Both the position numbers and the translations under genes were made by a program. From contig CALMNL010000004.1 of the NCBI GenBank assembly GCA_937868765.1, positions 446,749-510,748 of the forward strand: a DNA stretch of 64,000 nt. The letters run 5' to 3'. Below, one piece after another: positions 7,997 through 15,708 of the stretch. The notes under the pieces are model-generated. The model was not told the origin of the DNA. It did no database searches and saw only the letters and a program-made list of their open reading frames with translations. Within the stretch, counting starts at the first letter, position 1, and each line of letters starts with the position of its first letter. Origin of the DNA: an uncultured Desulfatitalea sp. Its GTDB lineage: Bacteria; Desulfobacterota; Desulfobacteria; Desulfobacterales; Desulfosarcinaceae.

Positions 7997-8021
7997 GTTA
8001 CACATTGTTACAACTTGTTAC
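7997..8021 (-). promoter_or_regulatory. three tandem CpxR-type half sites
   Basis: On the minus strand this reads GTAAC-N5-GTAAC-N5-GTAAC (plus strand GTTAC at 7997-8001, 8007-8011 and 8017-8021). The 10-bp period and 5-base spacers match the CpxR box geometry (GTAAA-N5-GTAAA in enterobacteria), with C for A at the last position. It lies about 105-130 bases upstream of the Spy/CpxP-like gene that heads the Cpx-like module, and also upstream of the divergent HD gene. Autoregulation by the encoded response regulator is the natural inference. Confidence 0.6.
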
Positions 8022-8125
8022 CCACCGGAAAAGCATTCTGCGGCCGAAGATCGTATCCATGACCATGCCTGGCTTTTCAGGCATGCGCATGAATCATCGC
8101 AACGATCGAAAAGAAGGAGGGTACT

Positions 8126-8599
8126 ATGAAGACATTGATCTGGGTCTCGGTGGGTCTGCTTGCCAGCTTATTCCTGGTGGTCGGCTTCATGGCCTGCGAT
8201 GGAAGCCGCACCGCATGCTTCCGCGGCCATGGCGGCACACCGGAAGAAAAGGTGGCCTGGGTGAACCAGTGGGTAACTAAAAAACTGGATCTCAACGCAA
8301 CACAGCAGGCCGAATTGACCCGCATGCTGACCGAGATGGCGGACAAACACGCTGCCCTGCATGCCATGCGCAGCGATTTCCGGCAGGACTTTCTGGACGA
8401 GCTGCGCAAAGAGCAATTGCGGCCCGAGGAGCTGAAGCAGCTGGTCGAGAGCCGGCGACCGGCCTTCGAGGAGATGCTCGACCTGGCCGCCAGGAACCTG
8501 GCCGCTTTCCATGCCATGCTCACCCCCGAGCAGCGCGAAAAGTTGGTTGCCGGCCTCGAAGCCCATCGTGAACGATGCCCCTGGACAAAAGGCGAGTGA
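8126..8599 (+). CDS. Spy/CpxP family periplasmic protein
   Basis: 157 aa. N-terminal hydrophobic signal (about residues 4-22) ending VVGFMAC-D, which could be a lipobox with Cys24, so it may be a lipoprotein or be anchored. The rest is helical with WVTKKLDLNATQQAELTRML and the C-terminal LTPEQREKLVAGLE, the two LTxxQ-type motifs of the Spy/CpxP/ZraP family. Strong RBS AAGGAGGG before ATG 8126. It precedes the CpxR-like and CpxA-like genes by about 150 bases and is preceded by CpxR-type half sites. Probably the accessory sensor/chaperone that damps the kinase, as CpxP does in enterobacteria. Confidence 0.82.
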   Translation: MKTLIWVSVGLLASLFLVVGFMACDGSRTACFRGHGGTPEEKVAWVNQWVTKKLDLNATQQAELTRMLTEMADKHAALHAMRSDFRQDFLDELRKEQLRPEELKQLVESRRPAFEEMLDLAARNLAAFHAMLTPEQREKLVAGLEAHRERCPWTKGE

Positions 8600-8632
8600 T
8601 ACACCACCGGCCCCTTGCTTGTAGTCCAACGC

Positions 8633-8669
8633 GCCCGGTGCGTGGGTCCGCCGGGTCCACGCACCGGGC
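8633..8669. repeat. strong hairpin between the CpxP-like and cpxR-like genes
   Basis: Perfect 13-bp arms GCCCGGTGCGTGG (8633-8645) and CCACGCACCGGGC (8657-8669) around an 11-base loop. No T-run follows, so it is more likely an attenuator or mRNA-stability element that lowers expression of the two-component genes relative to the Spy-like protein than a full terminator. Confidence 0.55.
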
Positions 8670-8749
8670 CACACACCGGGCAGCCCCCCTGTATGGCGGT
8701 TTTCATCCTGGGGCGGGTTATGGTAGGCTGAACCCGCCGGGGGAAGGAC

Positions 8750-9463
8750 ATGAAACCACTGCTGCTCATCATCGACGATGACCCGAAACTCAACCGCCTG
8801 CTCACCGAGTTTCTGGGAGATTTCGGGTTCCGAGTGGAGAGCGCCGTCACGCCCGCCGAGGGGCTGAAGAAGTTGCGCCGGGACAAGCCTGCGCTGATCA
8901 TCCTCGACGTGATGCTGCCTGAAATGAACGGCTTCGAGCTGTGCAAACAGATCCGGCGGGATTCGGCCGTGCCCGTGATCATGCTCACCGCCCGGGGCGA
9001 CCCCATGGATCGCATCATCGGCCTGGAGATCGGCGCCGACGACTATCTGCCCAAGCCCTTCGAGCCCCGGGAACTGGTGGCGCGCATCCAGGCGGTGCTG
9101 CGCCGCACCGCCGGTGCAAGCCCCGGTGGCACCCAAACCTTCGGCCGCCTCCGCCTGGACACGGCCCAGCGCAAGGTCTACCTGGACGGTGCACCGGTGG
9201 AGTTGACCACCCAGGAGTTCGAGGCCCTGGCCCTTTTGGCACGCCATCCCGGCCAGGTGCTGGACCGGGACCGCATTCTGCAGGAATTGCGCGGCATGGA
9301 GAGCGACGCCTTCAACCGCTCGGTGGATATCACCATGAGCCGCCTGCGCCAGAAGCTCGGAGACGACCCCAAGGCGCCGAAGTTCATCAAGACCATCTGG
9401 GGGGCCGGCTATATGTTCATCGCCATGCCGGCGGAAGATCCCTCCGGGAGGGAACGGGAATAG
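8750..9463 (+). CDS. cpxR: OmpR-family response regulator, CpxR-like
   Basis: 237 aa. N-terminal receiver domain with the acidic pair DD at residues 10-11, phospho-acceptor Asp53 (LDVMLPEMNG), the conserved Thr in MLTARGD and Lys in YLPKPF. The C-terminal winged helix (about 135-230) has LTTQEFEALALLARHPGQVLDR and the SVDITMSRLRQKLGDD recognition segment, the OmpR/PhoB fold closest in style to CpxR. It is separated from the sensor kinase by three bases. The symbol is by analogy; context (CpxP-like neighbour, CpxR-type boxes upstream) supports it. Confidence 0.88.
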   Translation: MKPLLLIIDDDPKLNRLLTEFLGDFGFRVESAVTPAEGLKKLRRDKPALIILDVMLPEMNGFELCKQIRRDSAVPVIMLTARGDPMDRIIGLEIGADDYLPKPFEPRELVARIQAVLRRTAGASPGGTQTFGRLRLDTAQRKVYLDGAPVELTTQEFEALALLARHPGQVLDRDRILQELRGMESDAFNRSVDITMSRLRQKLGDDPKAPKFIKTIWGAGYMFIAMPAEDPSGRERE

Positions 9464-9466
9464 CCC

Positions 9467-10762
9467 ATGCCCAAAATCTTCTCATCCGTCTTCGTCAAAC
9501 TCTTCGCCATTCTGGTGGCGGCCGGCATCGGGATCAACCTGGCCATCCTTCTCTTCATCGGCTCGTTCCGCCACCACCTGAGCACCACCTACGAATCGCA
9601 TCTGGCCCGCTATATCGACTTTCTGGTGCAGGAGATCGGCGAGCCCCCCGATTTACAACGCGCCCAGCGGCTGGCGACCGAAACCGGGATGAAGATCGCT
9701 TACGATTCGCCTTCGCGGCAATGGGCCACCCACCCCCGCGGCGAATTCCCCGAGCAGGTTTGCCATCACCTGTTCAATCTCCAGGACGGCCGTATCCAGG
9801 CAGGCTCGTATCATGGGCAGCATGTGTTTTATGTCGCCCGGGACGACGGCCGGCTCACCTTTTTCCTGCCCAAAACCTGGGATGCGGATCGGAAGATCAA
9901 GGTGTTCGGTTTGATCCTGCTGCTGGGTATCACCTTGCTGCTGGCCGCCGTCTACTTCGCCATTCGACGGGTGCTCAAGCCCTTGCGCGGTCTCGAAGAG
10001 GGGGTGCGCCAGGTGGCCCAAGGCCGGCTCGGCCACCAGGTCCCGGTCCAAGGCCGCGATGAGCTCAGTGCTCTGTCCCGCTCGTTCAACGACATGACCC
10101 GGCAGATCGCGCTGCTGATCAAGGCTAAAGAGCGCCTGGTGCTGGATGTCAGCCACGAGCTGCGCTCGCCTCTCACCCGGTCCAAAGTGGCCCTGGCCAT
10201 GCTGCCTGAATCGGCCGGCAAGCAGAGCCTTCTCGAAGATATCGGCGAGATGGAAGCAAAAATCGCCGAACTGCTGGAAAGCGCCCGCGCCGTGGGAGTC
10301 AAGGCCGAGCTCAAGCGCGTACCCACCGATCTGGCGGAGCTGATCGCCCGAACCGCGGCCGGTTTCAAAGACCGCCCGCCGGGAGTGCGCCTCGCCGAGC
10401 TGCCGCAACTGCCGCCCGTGAGCCTCGATCCGCGGCAGACGGAAAGGGCGCTGCGCAATATCATCGACAACGCACTGAAATACAGTGTCCCGGCGAGTCC
10501 ACCGGTGCGGATCGCCCTGCATGCCCGCGAAGCCTTCGCGGTCATCACGGTCAGCGACCGGGGAATCGGCATTCCCCGGGCGGACCTGGCGCTGGTCTTC
10601 GAACCCTTCTACCGGGTCGACCCCTCGCGTAGGGCCCGGACCGGGGGCTACGGCCTGGGGCTGAGCCTGGCCAAAACCATTGTGGAGGCCCACGGCGGGC
10701 GCATCGAGATCGACAGCGTGCACGGCGAAGGCACCACGGTGCGCATCCTGCTGCCCGCATGA
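9467..10762 (+). CDS. cpxA: sensor histidine kinase, CpxA-like
   Basis: 431 aa. TM1 at about residues 8-28, a periplasmic sensor region to about 145, TM2 at about 146-167, HAMP domain, HisKA with the H-box VSHELRSPLTRSK (His230), then HATPase with the N box NIIDNALKYS, G1 box DRGIGIP and G2 box GYGLGLSLAK. It lacks no catalytic motif. The periplasmic domain is of CpxA-like size and would be the site where the Spy/CpxP-like protein acts. It starts three bases after the response regulator gene. Confidence 0.9.
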   Translation: MPKIFSSVFVKLFAILVAAGIGINLAILLFIGSFRHHLSTTYESHLARYIDFLVQEIGEPPDLQRAQRLATETGMKIAYDSPSRQWATHPRGEFPEQVCHHLFNLQDGRIQAGSYHGQHVFYVARDDGRLTFFLPKTWDADRKIKVFGLILLLGITLLLAAVYFAIRRVLKPLRGLEEGVRQVAQGRLGHQVPVQGRDELSALSRSFNDMTRQIALLIKAKERLVLDVSHELRSPLTRSKVALAMLPESAGKQSLLEDIGEMEAKIAELLESARAVGVKAELKRVPTDLAELIARTAAGFKDRPPGVRLAELPQLPPVSLDPRQTERALRNIIDNALKYSVPASPPVRIALHAREAFAVITVSDRGIGIPRADLALVFEPFYRVDPSRRARTGGYGLGLSLAKTIVEAHGGRIEIDSVHGEGTTVRILLPA

Positions 10763-10778
10763 GCCGATTGGTTTCTTG

Positions 10779-10807
10779 TTGACAACATCCGCCCCTTACC
10801 ATAGGGA
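10779..10807 (+). promoter_or_regulatory. possible sigma-70 promoter for the acetoacetate decarboxylase gene
   Basis: TTGACA at 10779-10784 is a perfect -35 hexamer located after the kinase stop and about 190 bases before the next start. The -10 region is poor (TAGGGA at 10802 with a 17-base spacer), so this is only a candidate. Confidence 0.3.
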
Positions 10808-10972
10808 ACCGATATGTCAGTCCGCGTAAGCGCGCCTCCTTCCCCCCTTGTTCCATGACGAGGCGCGCATCAGCGGGCATCTCCCCGTTCTTCCGGCATA
10901 GCCGCAGATCCATCCGAAGTGAACACGACGACAGCAGCTCGAGGACTGCGCCCGACAAGGGAGGAATAACCG

Positions 10973-11812
10973 ATGCCATTTTTCGACGACACACGGCCCG
11001 GCCGGAATGTCACCTACGGCCAGGCCACTTTCGATCTTCCCATTCTCTACTTCCGGGACGATTTCTTCGGGTTGTACTTCACGGCCGACTACGCCAAAGT
11101 CAAGGCCATCATGCCATCGGACAATTTGGCGCCGCTGATGCTGCCCAACCGCAAGGCCATCGTGGCCGTGGCCGCCTTCAACTACATCGACACCACCATC
11201 GGCCCCTACGGTGAAGTGCCGGTGGTCATCCCGGTGGTCCACAAAGGCAAGGGCACCCGGCTGGCCAGCCTCCTGCCCCTGCTGATGGAAGGCTGGTACC
11301 CGGGCTTCGGCCTGCTGGTGCAGCACCTGCCCGTGACTAAGGTCGTGGCCCGCGATGCCGGCCGCGGCGAGTGGGGCTACACCAAGTTCGTGGCCGACAT
11401 GATCTTCACGGTCACTCCGGAATACTTCCGCTGCGCCATGTCCGAGGGGAACACCCCCATCCTCGACCTGCACGTGCGCAAGAGAGGTTTTCGCACCACC
11501 GACCGCAAGCCCATGATCACTTACTCGGTCAAGGAGGGTCGCCTGATCAAAACCGTCATCAAGACCCGCGGCCTCAAGCGGACATCGCTCCTGCCCTGGG
11601 GCTCCTACGTCACCTGGGGCAGCCATCCCATGGCCGAGGCGGTGCGCAGCCTGGGCATCTCCAAGCGGCCCTTCATGTCCATGTACTATTCCGAGCGTTC
11701 GGCCATCCTGCCCTCGGGAGAAGTGCTCGAACGGGACGCCCGCCCCTTCGAGGGCTACCCGGGGGAACCGCGCGTGGGCATTCACCAGACCTTTTACACG
11801 GAACCGCGCTGA
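10973..11812 (+). CDS. acetoacetate decarboxylase family protein
   Basis: 279 aa, single ADC-like domain. Family members decarboxylate acetoacetate through a Schiff-base lysine; here Lys138 in EWGYTKFVADM aligns with the conserved GYPK-type active-site position, with Thr replacing the usual Pro. Upstream residues such as AAFNYIDTTIGPYGEVPVVI form the beta-cone wall. RBS GGGAGGAATAA precedes ATG 10973. It stands between the Cpx-like module and the hydrogenase operon without an obvious partner. Many ADC-like proteins are not true acetoacetate decarboxylases (some are aldolase-dehydratases), so the reaction is not certain. Confidence 0.85.
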   Translation: MPFFDDTRPGRNVTYGQATFDLPILYFRDDFFGLYFTADYAKVKAIMPSDNLAPLMLPNRKAIVAVAAFNYIDTTIGPYGEVPVVIPVVHKGKGTRLASLLPLLMEGWYPGFGLLVQHLPVTKVVARDAGRGEWGYTKFVADMIFTVTPEYFRCAMSEGNTPILDLHVRKRGFRTTDRKPMITYSVKEGRLIKTVIKTRGLKRTSLLPWGSYVTWGSHPMAEAVRSLGISKRPFMSMYYSERSAILPSGEVLERDARPFEGYPGEPRVGIHQTFYTEPR

Positions 11813-11814
11813 TC

Positions 11815-12051
11815 GGAGATCAACCGCCAGGCCCTGCGCTCAGAGGCCTCAATCCTGACGGCGGCGGGTTCGAGAGTCGCACCGTCTTCTGCGTCCCGCC
11901 CGGCACCGAAGCCAAACCCTTCTTCATGGTGCTCAACGGCGGCGACGATGCCATGGAGATGACCGTTTCCATGCCCAAGGCCCTGGCCGGCAACGGACGG
12001 TTGGAGCGCTTCATGGCCAATATCGCCGCCGCGTTGAAACCGCGGCCCTGA
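11815..12051 (+). pseudogene. possible remnant of an unidentified gene
   Basis: After the decarboxylase stop, one plus-strand frame stays open to TGA at 12049-12051 and ends with a protein-like stretch: FESRTVFCVPPGTEAKPFF, then a segment ending LERFMANIAAALKPRP. The only in-frame ATG (11926) is late. It may be the 3' end of a decayed or truncated gene. I do not recognise the family, and a chance open frame in GC-rich DNA is possible. Confidence 0.25.
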
Positions 12052-12292
12052 GCGGGCTGCCCATCGTCTCAGCGATAACTCCTTGTACCGAAGTGCCGGC
12101 CGCCCCTCACACCCCCCTCCTGAATGGACCGCCGCTTTTATCATCAAAAATGAGCCCTAAACCAGGCATATCCAAAATCAGGAAGTATTCACCCCATTTC
12201 TGGGGAATTTTCTCCCCAACCGCCGAACCGATGGCAATTACACCATGAATCAAGCACAATAGAACTATTTGGGGCACTAAAGCCCCATTTGC

Positions 12293-12441
12293 GCCATTTG
12301 TGCGAATGCTTTCGATTCGCCAATATTTATATTACTTCAAAATAGATATGGACTTACGTGATTTCTGGCACGGATCTTGGACAATATCTACCTGTTTTTG
12401 TTTGCCCAACTTGCACAAATTGCTCATTTTGCACAAATGGC
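12293..12441. repeat. three copies of an 11-mer GCACAAATKGC upstream of the hydrogenase genes
   Basis: GCCATTTGTGC (12293-12303, minus-strand copy), GCACAAATTGC (12413-12423) and GCACAAATGGC (12431-12441). The last two are direct repeats 18 bases apart; the first is inverted and about 120 bases upstream. The copies flank the possible sigma-54 promoter at 12366-12380, the arrangement expected for activator or repressor sites. The surrounding 12052-12540 is distinctly AT-richer than its neighbours and has no gene. Confidence 0.5.
12366..12380 (+). promoter_or_regulatory. hybO: possible sigma-54 (-24/-12) promoter for the hyb operon
   Basis: TGGCAC at 12366-12371, five bases, then TTGG at 12377-12380. 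The -24 GG (12367-12368) and -12 dinucleotide (12379-12380) have the required 10-base separation, but the -12 element reads GG instead of GC. It is about 160 bases before the hybO ATG. Sigma-54 control of uptake hydrogenases is known in several bacteria. The mismatch keeps this tentative. Confidence 0.4.
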
Positions 12442-12540
12442 ACATATAGGACCGCAAGCAAGTGCATCTGCTATCCTTCTTTTGCCTGATGATCGGGTGA
12501 TTTCACCCCTGTGACATAAAATTCAAGAATCGAGGTTAGT

Positions 12541-13665
12541 ATGGCTGGTAATGAAAAAGTGAGTCTCAACAGGCAAATGAACCGCCGCGACTTCCTGAAG
12601 CTCTCCCTAAAAACAGCGGCCGTGCTCGGGCTTTCTTCCACCCTGGTGCCGGAGCTGTGCCATGCTCTGGAGAAAAAGGAAAAACCGGCGGTGATCTGGC
12701 TTCATTTCCAGGAGTGCACGGGATGCACGGAGTCCCTGCTGCGAGCCACCGAACCCGAGGTGACGGAACTGATCCTGGATATCATCTCTTTAGAATACCA
12801 CGAAACTCTGTTTGCCGCCGCGGGCCATCAGATCGAAGCGAGTCTGGCCGAGGCCCTGCAGCGCTATAAAGGAAAGTATGTGCTGGTGGTCGAGGGCGCC
12901 ATCCCGGTCAAAGCCGAAGGACAATTCTGCACCATCGGCGGCCACTCGGCCCTGGAGATTCTCAACAGGACCGCGCCCGGCGCGGCCGCGCTGATCGCCC
13001 TCGGATCGTGCGCCGCCTGGGGCGGCATCGCCTCGGCCGGCCCCAATCCCACCGGCGCCCAGGGAGTCATGCGCACCCTGACCGACCTGAAAATCGACAA
13101 GCCGGTCATCAATATCCCGGGCTGCCCGCCCAACCCGCACAACTTCCTCTCCACGGTGGTCCAATACCTCATGTACGGCGTGCCCGCCCTCGACCAGGAG
13201 AGTCGCCCCAAATTCGCCTACGGCACCCTCATCCACGACCAGTGCGAGCGCCGGGGCCATTTCAACAGCGGCCGCTTTGCCGAAGCCTTCGGCGATGAAG
13301 GCCACCGCAAAGGGTACTGTCTGTACAAACTGGGGTGCAAAGGCCCCAGTACCTACGGCAACTGCCCGGAGCAGGGATTCAACGCCGAACGCAAGTGGCC
13401 GGTCTCCATCGGCCATCCCTGTTTCGGATGCATCGAGTCCAAGGTCGGGTTCACCAAGCCCCTGTTCGAATTGTCGGACATGGTCACCGCCGCCAACCCG
13501 CCCCAGATCTACCCCCCGCCCCTGCCGGCCGACGAACACAAGATCAGTCCGCTGGCCACGGGCATCGTCGGCGCGGTGACCGGCGCCGTGGCGGCCGCGG
13601 CCGTCAAAAAGGCCTTGAATCTCAAACGCAGCAAGGACGGTGAAGATGAAGAACAAAAGTCGTAG
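12541..13665 (+). CDS. hybO: [NiFe] hydrogenase small subunit (Hyb-type)
   Basis: 374 aa electron-transfer subunit of a periplasm-facing membrane-bound uptake hydrogenase. Twin-arginine signal NRRDFLKLS (Arg15-Arg16) for Tat export of the folded heterodimer. Proximal-cluster Cys motif ECTGCTE at about residues 58-64, later GSCAAWGG, a GCPPNPHN segment, and C-terminal cluster ligands in DQCERRGHF, YCLYKLGCKGP, GNCP and HPCFGC. The end has a hydrophobic anchor (GIVGAVTGAVAAAAV) followed by basic residues, as in membrane-bound enzymes. RBS GAGG precedes ATG 12541. First gene of the hybOABCD operon. Confidence 0.95.
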   Translation: MAGNEKVSLNRQMNRRDFLKLSLKTAAVLGLSSTLVPELCHALEKKEKPAVIWLHFQECTGCTESLLRATEPEVTELILDIISLEYHETLFAAAGHQIEASLAEALQRYKGKYVLVVEGAIPVKAEGQFCTIGGHSALEILNRTAPGAAALIALGSCAAWGGIASAGPNPTGAQGVMRTLTDLKIDKPVINIPGCPPNPHNFLSTVVQYLMYGVPALDQESRPKFAYGTLIHDQCERRGHFNSGRFAEAFGDEGHRKGYCLYKLGCKGPSTYGNCPEQGFNAERKWPVSIGHPCFGCIESKVGFTKPLFELSDMVTAANPPQIYPPPLPADEHKISPLATGIVGAVTGAVAAAAVKKALNLKRSKDGEDEEQKS

Positions 13666-14536
13666 ACAATTCGTCAAGACCATCGCCGCCGCCGGGGCCG
13701 GCGTGCTGGCAGCGCCCCTGGTATCGGCCAAAACGGCGGTGGCGGCGAAATTCAGGGGCCGCCGCGACCGGGACATGGGCATGCTCTACGACGCCACCAT
13801 GTGCATCGGCTGCCGCTCCTGCGAAGTCGCCTGCAAGCAGGCCAACCGGAAGCCCACGGAATATGATGCCGACGGCATCTGGGATGCCCCCAAGGATCTT
13901 TCGGCCAAGACCCTGACCCTGGTCAAGCTCTACAAGGACGACACGGCGCAATCCTTCGTCAAGCGCCAGTGCATGCACTGCGTGGATCCGGCCTGCGTCT
14001 CCGGCTGCCCCACCTCGGCCATGGTCAAGCAGCCGAACGGCGCCGTCACCTGGAATGCGGACGCCTGCGTCGGTTGTCGCTATTGCCAGATGGGATGCCC
14101 CTTCAACATCCCCAAATATGAGTTCGATTCGGCCTATGGCCGCATCGTCAAGTGCGAGTTGTGCGCCAACAACGGTTACCTGGAAAAAGGCTTCACCGCC
14201 TGTTCCAAAGCCTGCCCCACCGGCGCAATTCTCTTCGGAAGACAAAAGGAGCTGCTCAGGACCGCCAAAGAGCGCATCCGCGACAACCCGGGCCGCTATG
14301 TTGAGAAGATCTACGGCGAATGGGACAGCGGCGGCACCGGTGTGCTCTACCTGGCCAGCGTTCCCTTCGAAAGGCTTGGCTTTCCGGAGCTTCCCGAATA
14401 CTCTTCCGCGCGCATCAGCGAGGGCATCCAGCACACGATCTATCAACATATGATTGCGCCCATCCTGATCTACTTCGGCCTGGCCTTCGTGGCCTTCCGC
14501 AATACCCGGTCGGCGCATAAGCAAAAGGAGGATTGA
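13646..14536 (+). CDS. hybA: hydrogenase 4Fe-4S ferredoxin subunit (HybA-like)
   Basis: 296 aa from ATG 13646 (a GTG at 13640 is possible). Overlaps the small-subunit gene. A Tat-type signal (SRRQFVKT) precedes four Cys clusters: CIGCRSCEVACKQ, CMHCVDPACVSGCP, CVGCRYCQMGCP, and CELCANN with TACSKACP. The last hydrophobic helix (IAPILIYFGLAFVAF) anchors it. In the Hyd-2 complex this subunit carries electrons from the small subunit to the membrane quinone-reactive subunit. The next gene starts two bases after this stop. Confidence 0.93.
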   Translation: MKNKSRRQFVKTIAAAGAGVLAAPLVSAKTAVAAKFRGRRDRDMGMLYDATMCIGCRSCEVACKQANRKPTEYDADGIWDAPKDLSAKTLTLVKLYKDDTAQSFVKRQCMHCVDPACVSGCPTSAMVKQPNGAVTWNADACVGCRYCQMGCPFNIPKYEFDSAYGRIVKCELCANNGYLEKGFTACSKACPTGAILFGRQKELLRTAKERIRDNPGRYVEKIYGEWDSGGTGVLYLASVPFERLGFPELPEYSSARISEGIQHTIYQHMIAPILIYFGLAFVAFRNTRSAHKQKED

Positions 14537-14538
14537 AA

Positions 14539-15705
14539 GTGGCTCACGTCAACGCAAAACCCCTGGGGGGCAAAATCTTCACCACGCCGGTGCTCCTCCT
14601 GCTGGCCGGCGCCGCTATCGGTGTTTTCTTCCTGTCGGTCCGCTACGCGCACGGCATCGGCGCGGTCTCCAACCTTTCGGACTACATGCCCTGGGGCATC
14701 TGGAAAGTATTGAACGTCATCGTGGGCGCCGCGCTGGTCTGCGGCGGCTACGCCTGCGCCTTCACCGTCTACGTCTTCAACCAGGGCCACTATCACCGCT
14801 ACGTCCGTCCGGCCCTGCTGCTTTCCCTGCTGGGATACTCGTTTGCCGGGCTTTCGCTTTTCTACGACGTGGGCCGGTATTGGGGGCTGTTCAATTTCAT
14901 GATCCCCAAATACTGGCAGGCCAACTCGGTGCTCTTCGAGGTCGGCCTGTGCGTCATGACCTACATCTGCGTCCTGTGCCTGGAAATCGCGCCGGCCATC
15001 ATCGAAAAGTTCCTGCACGGGGACGGGCGCCTGGCCCAGCTGCTCTACAAATTCTACCGTTTGCTGGATCGCTTCCTGTTCCTGATCATCTCTTTCGGCA
15101 TCCTGCTGCCCACCATGCACCAGTCCGGCCTCGGCGGCCTGGCCGTGGTCATGGGACAGAAGATCAGCCCGCTCTGGCAGAGCCCGCTGGTCTCGCTGCA
15201 CCACCTGGTATCGTGCATCGCCATGGGCTACGGGTGCGTCATCGTGACCGAGCTGATGGTCTCCGAAGATTACAAGATCGAATCGCACCTGGCCATCCTC
15301 AGCAAACTGGCCAAGGTGATGAGCCGCTTCATGTTCGTCTTCCTGGTCCTGCGCCTGAGCGAAGTGTTGCGCACCGGCGCCATTCTCCAGGCCTTCACGC
15401 CCTCCGTGGACAGTCTCTCGTTCTGGGCCGAGATGGTGTTGATCTTCGGCAGCATCTGGCTGGTGCGCAACGACGCCGCCCGCATCGTCCCCCGAAACAT
15501 CTTCCTGGGCAGCTGTCTGACCATGGCCGCGGGGTCGCTCTACCGCATCAACGTCTACATCATCGGCTTCCACCCGGCCCCCAACGTCAGCTACTTCCCG
15601 TCGGTTCCCGAGCTTTCGATCTCCCTGGGCATGATCTGCCTGCAGCTCGCGCTGTTCATCACCATCATCAAGACGTTTCCCATTATTGCATTGGAAAGGA
15701 GATAA
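14539..15705 (+). CDS. hybB: hydrogenase membrane subunit (HybB, NrfD/PsrC family)
   Basis: 388 aa, about nine or ten transmembrane helices. Integral membrane quinone-interacting subunit of the NrfD/PsrC family; no haem ligands are expected. I start at GTG 14539 because AAGGAGG ends seven bases before it; a TTG at 14533 is too close. Seen: an N-terminal KIFTTPVLLLLAGAA helix and the SDYMPWGIWKVLNVIVG segment typical of HybB. It would pass electrons from HybA to menaquinone and may couple to proton translocation as reported for E. coli Hyd-2. Confidence 0.93.
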   Translation: MAHVNAKPLGGKIFTTPVLLLLAGAAIGVFFLSVRYAHGIGAVSNLSDYMPWGIWKVLNVIVGAALVCGGYACAFTVYVFNQGHYHRYVRPALLLSLLGYSFAGLSLFYDVGRYWGLFNFMIPKYWQANSVLFEVGLCVMTYICVLCLEIAPAIIEKFLHGDGRLAQLLYKFYRLLDRFLFLIISFGILLPTMHQSGLGGLAVVMGQKISPLWQSPLVSLHHLVSCIAMGYGCVIVTELMVSEDYKIESHLAILSKLAKVMSRFMFVFLVLRLSEVLRTGAILQAFTPSVDSLSFWAEMVLIFGSIWLVRNDAARIVPRNIFLGSCLTMAAGSLYRINVYIIGFHPAPNVSYFPSVPELSISLGMICLQLALFITIIKTFPIIALERR

Positions 15706-15708
15706 CCC

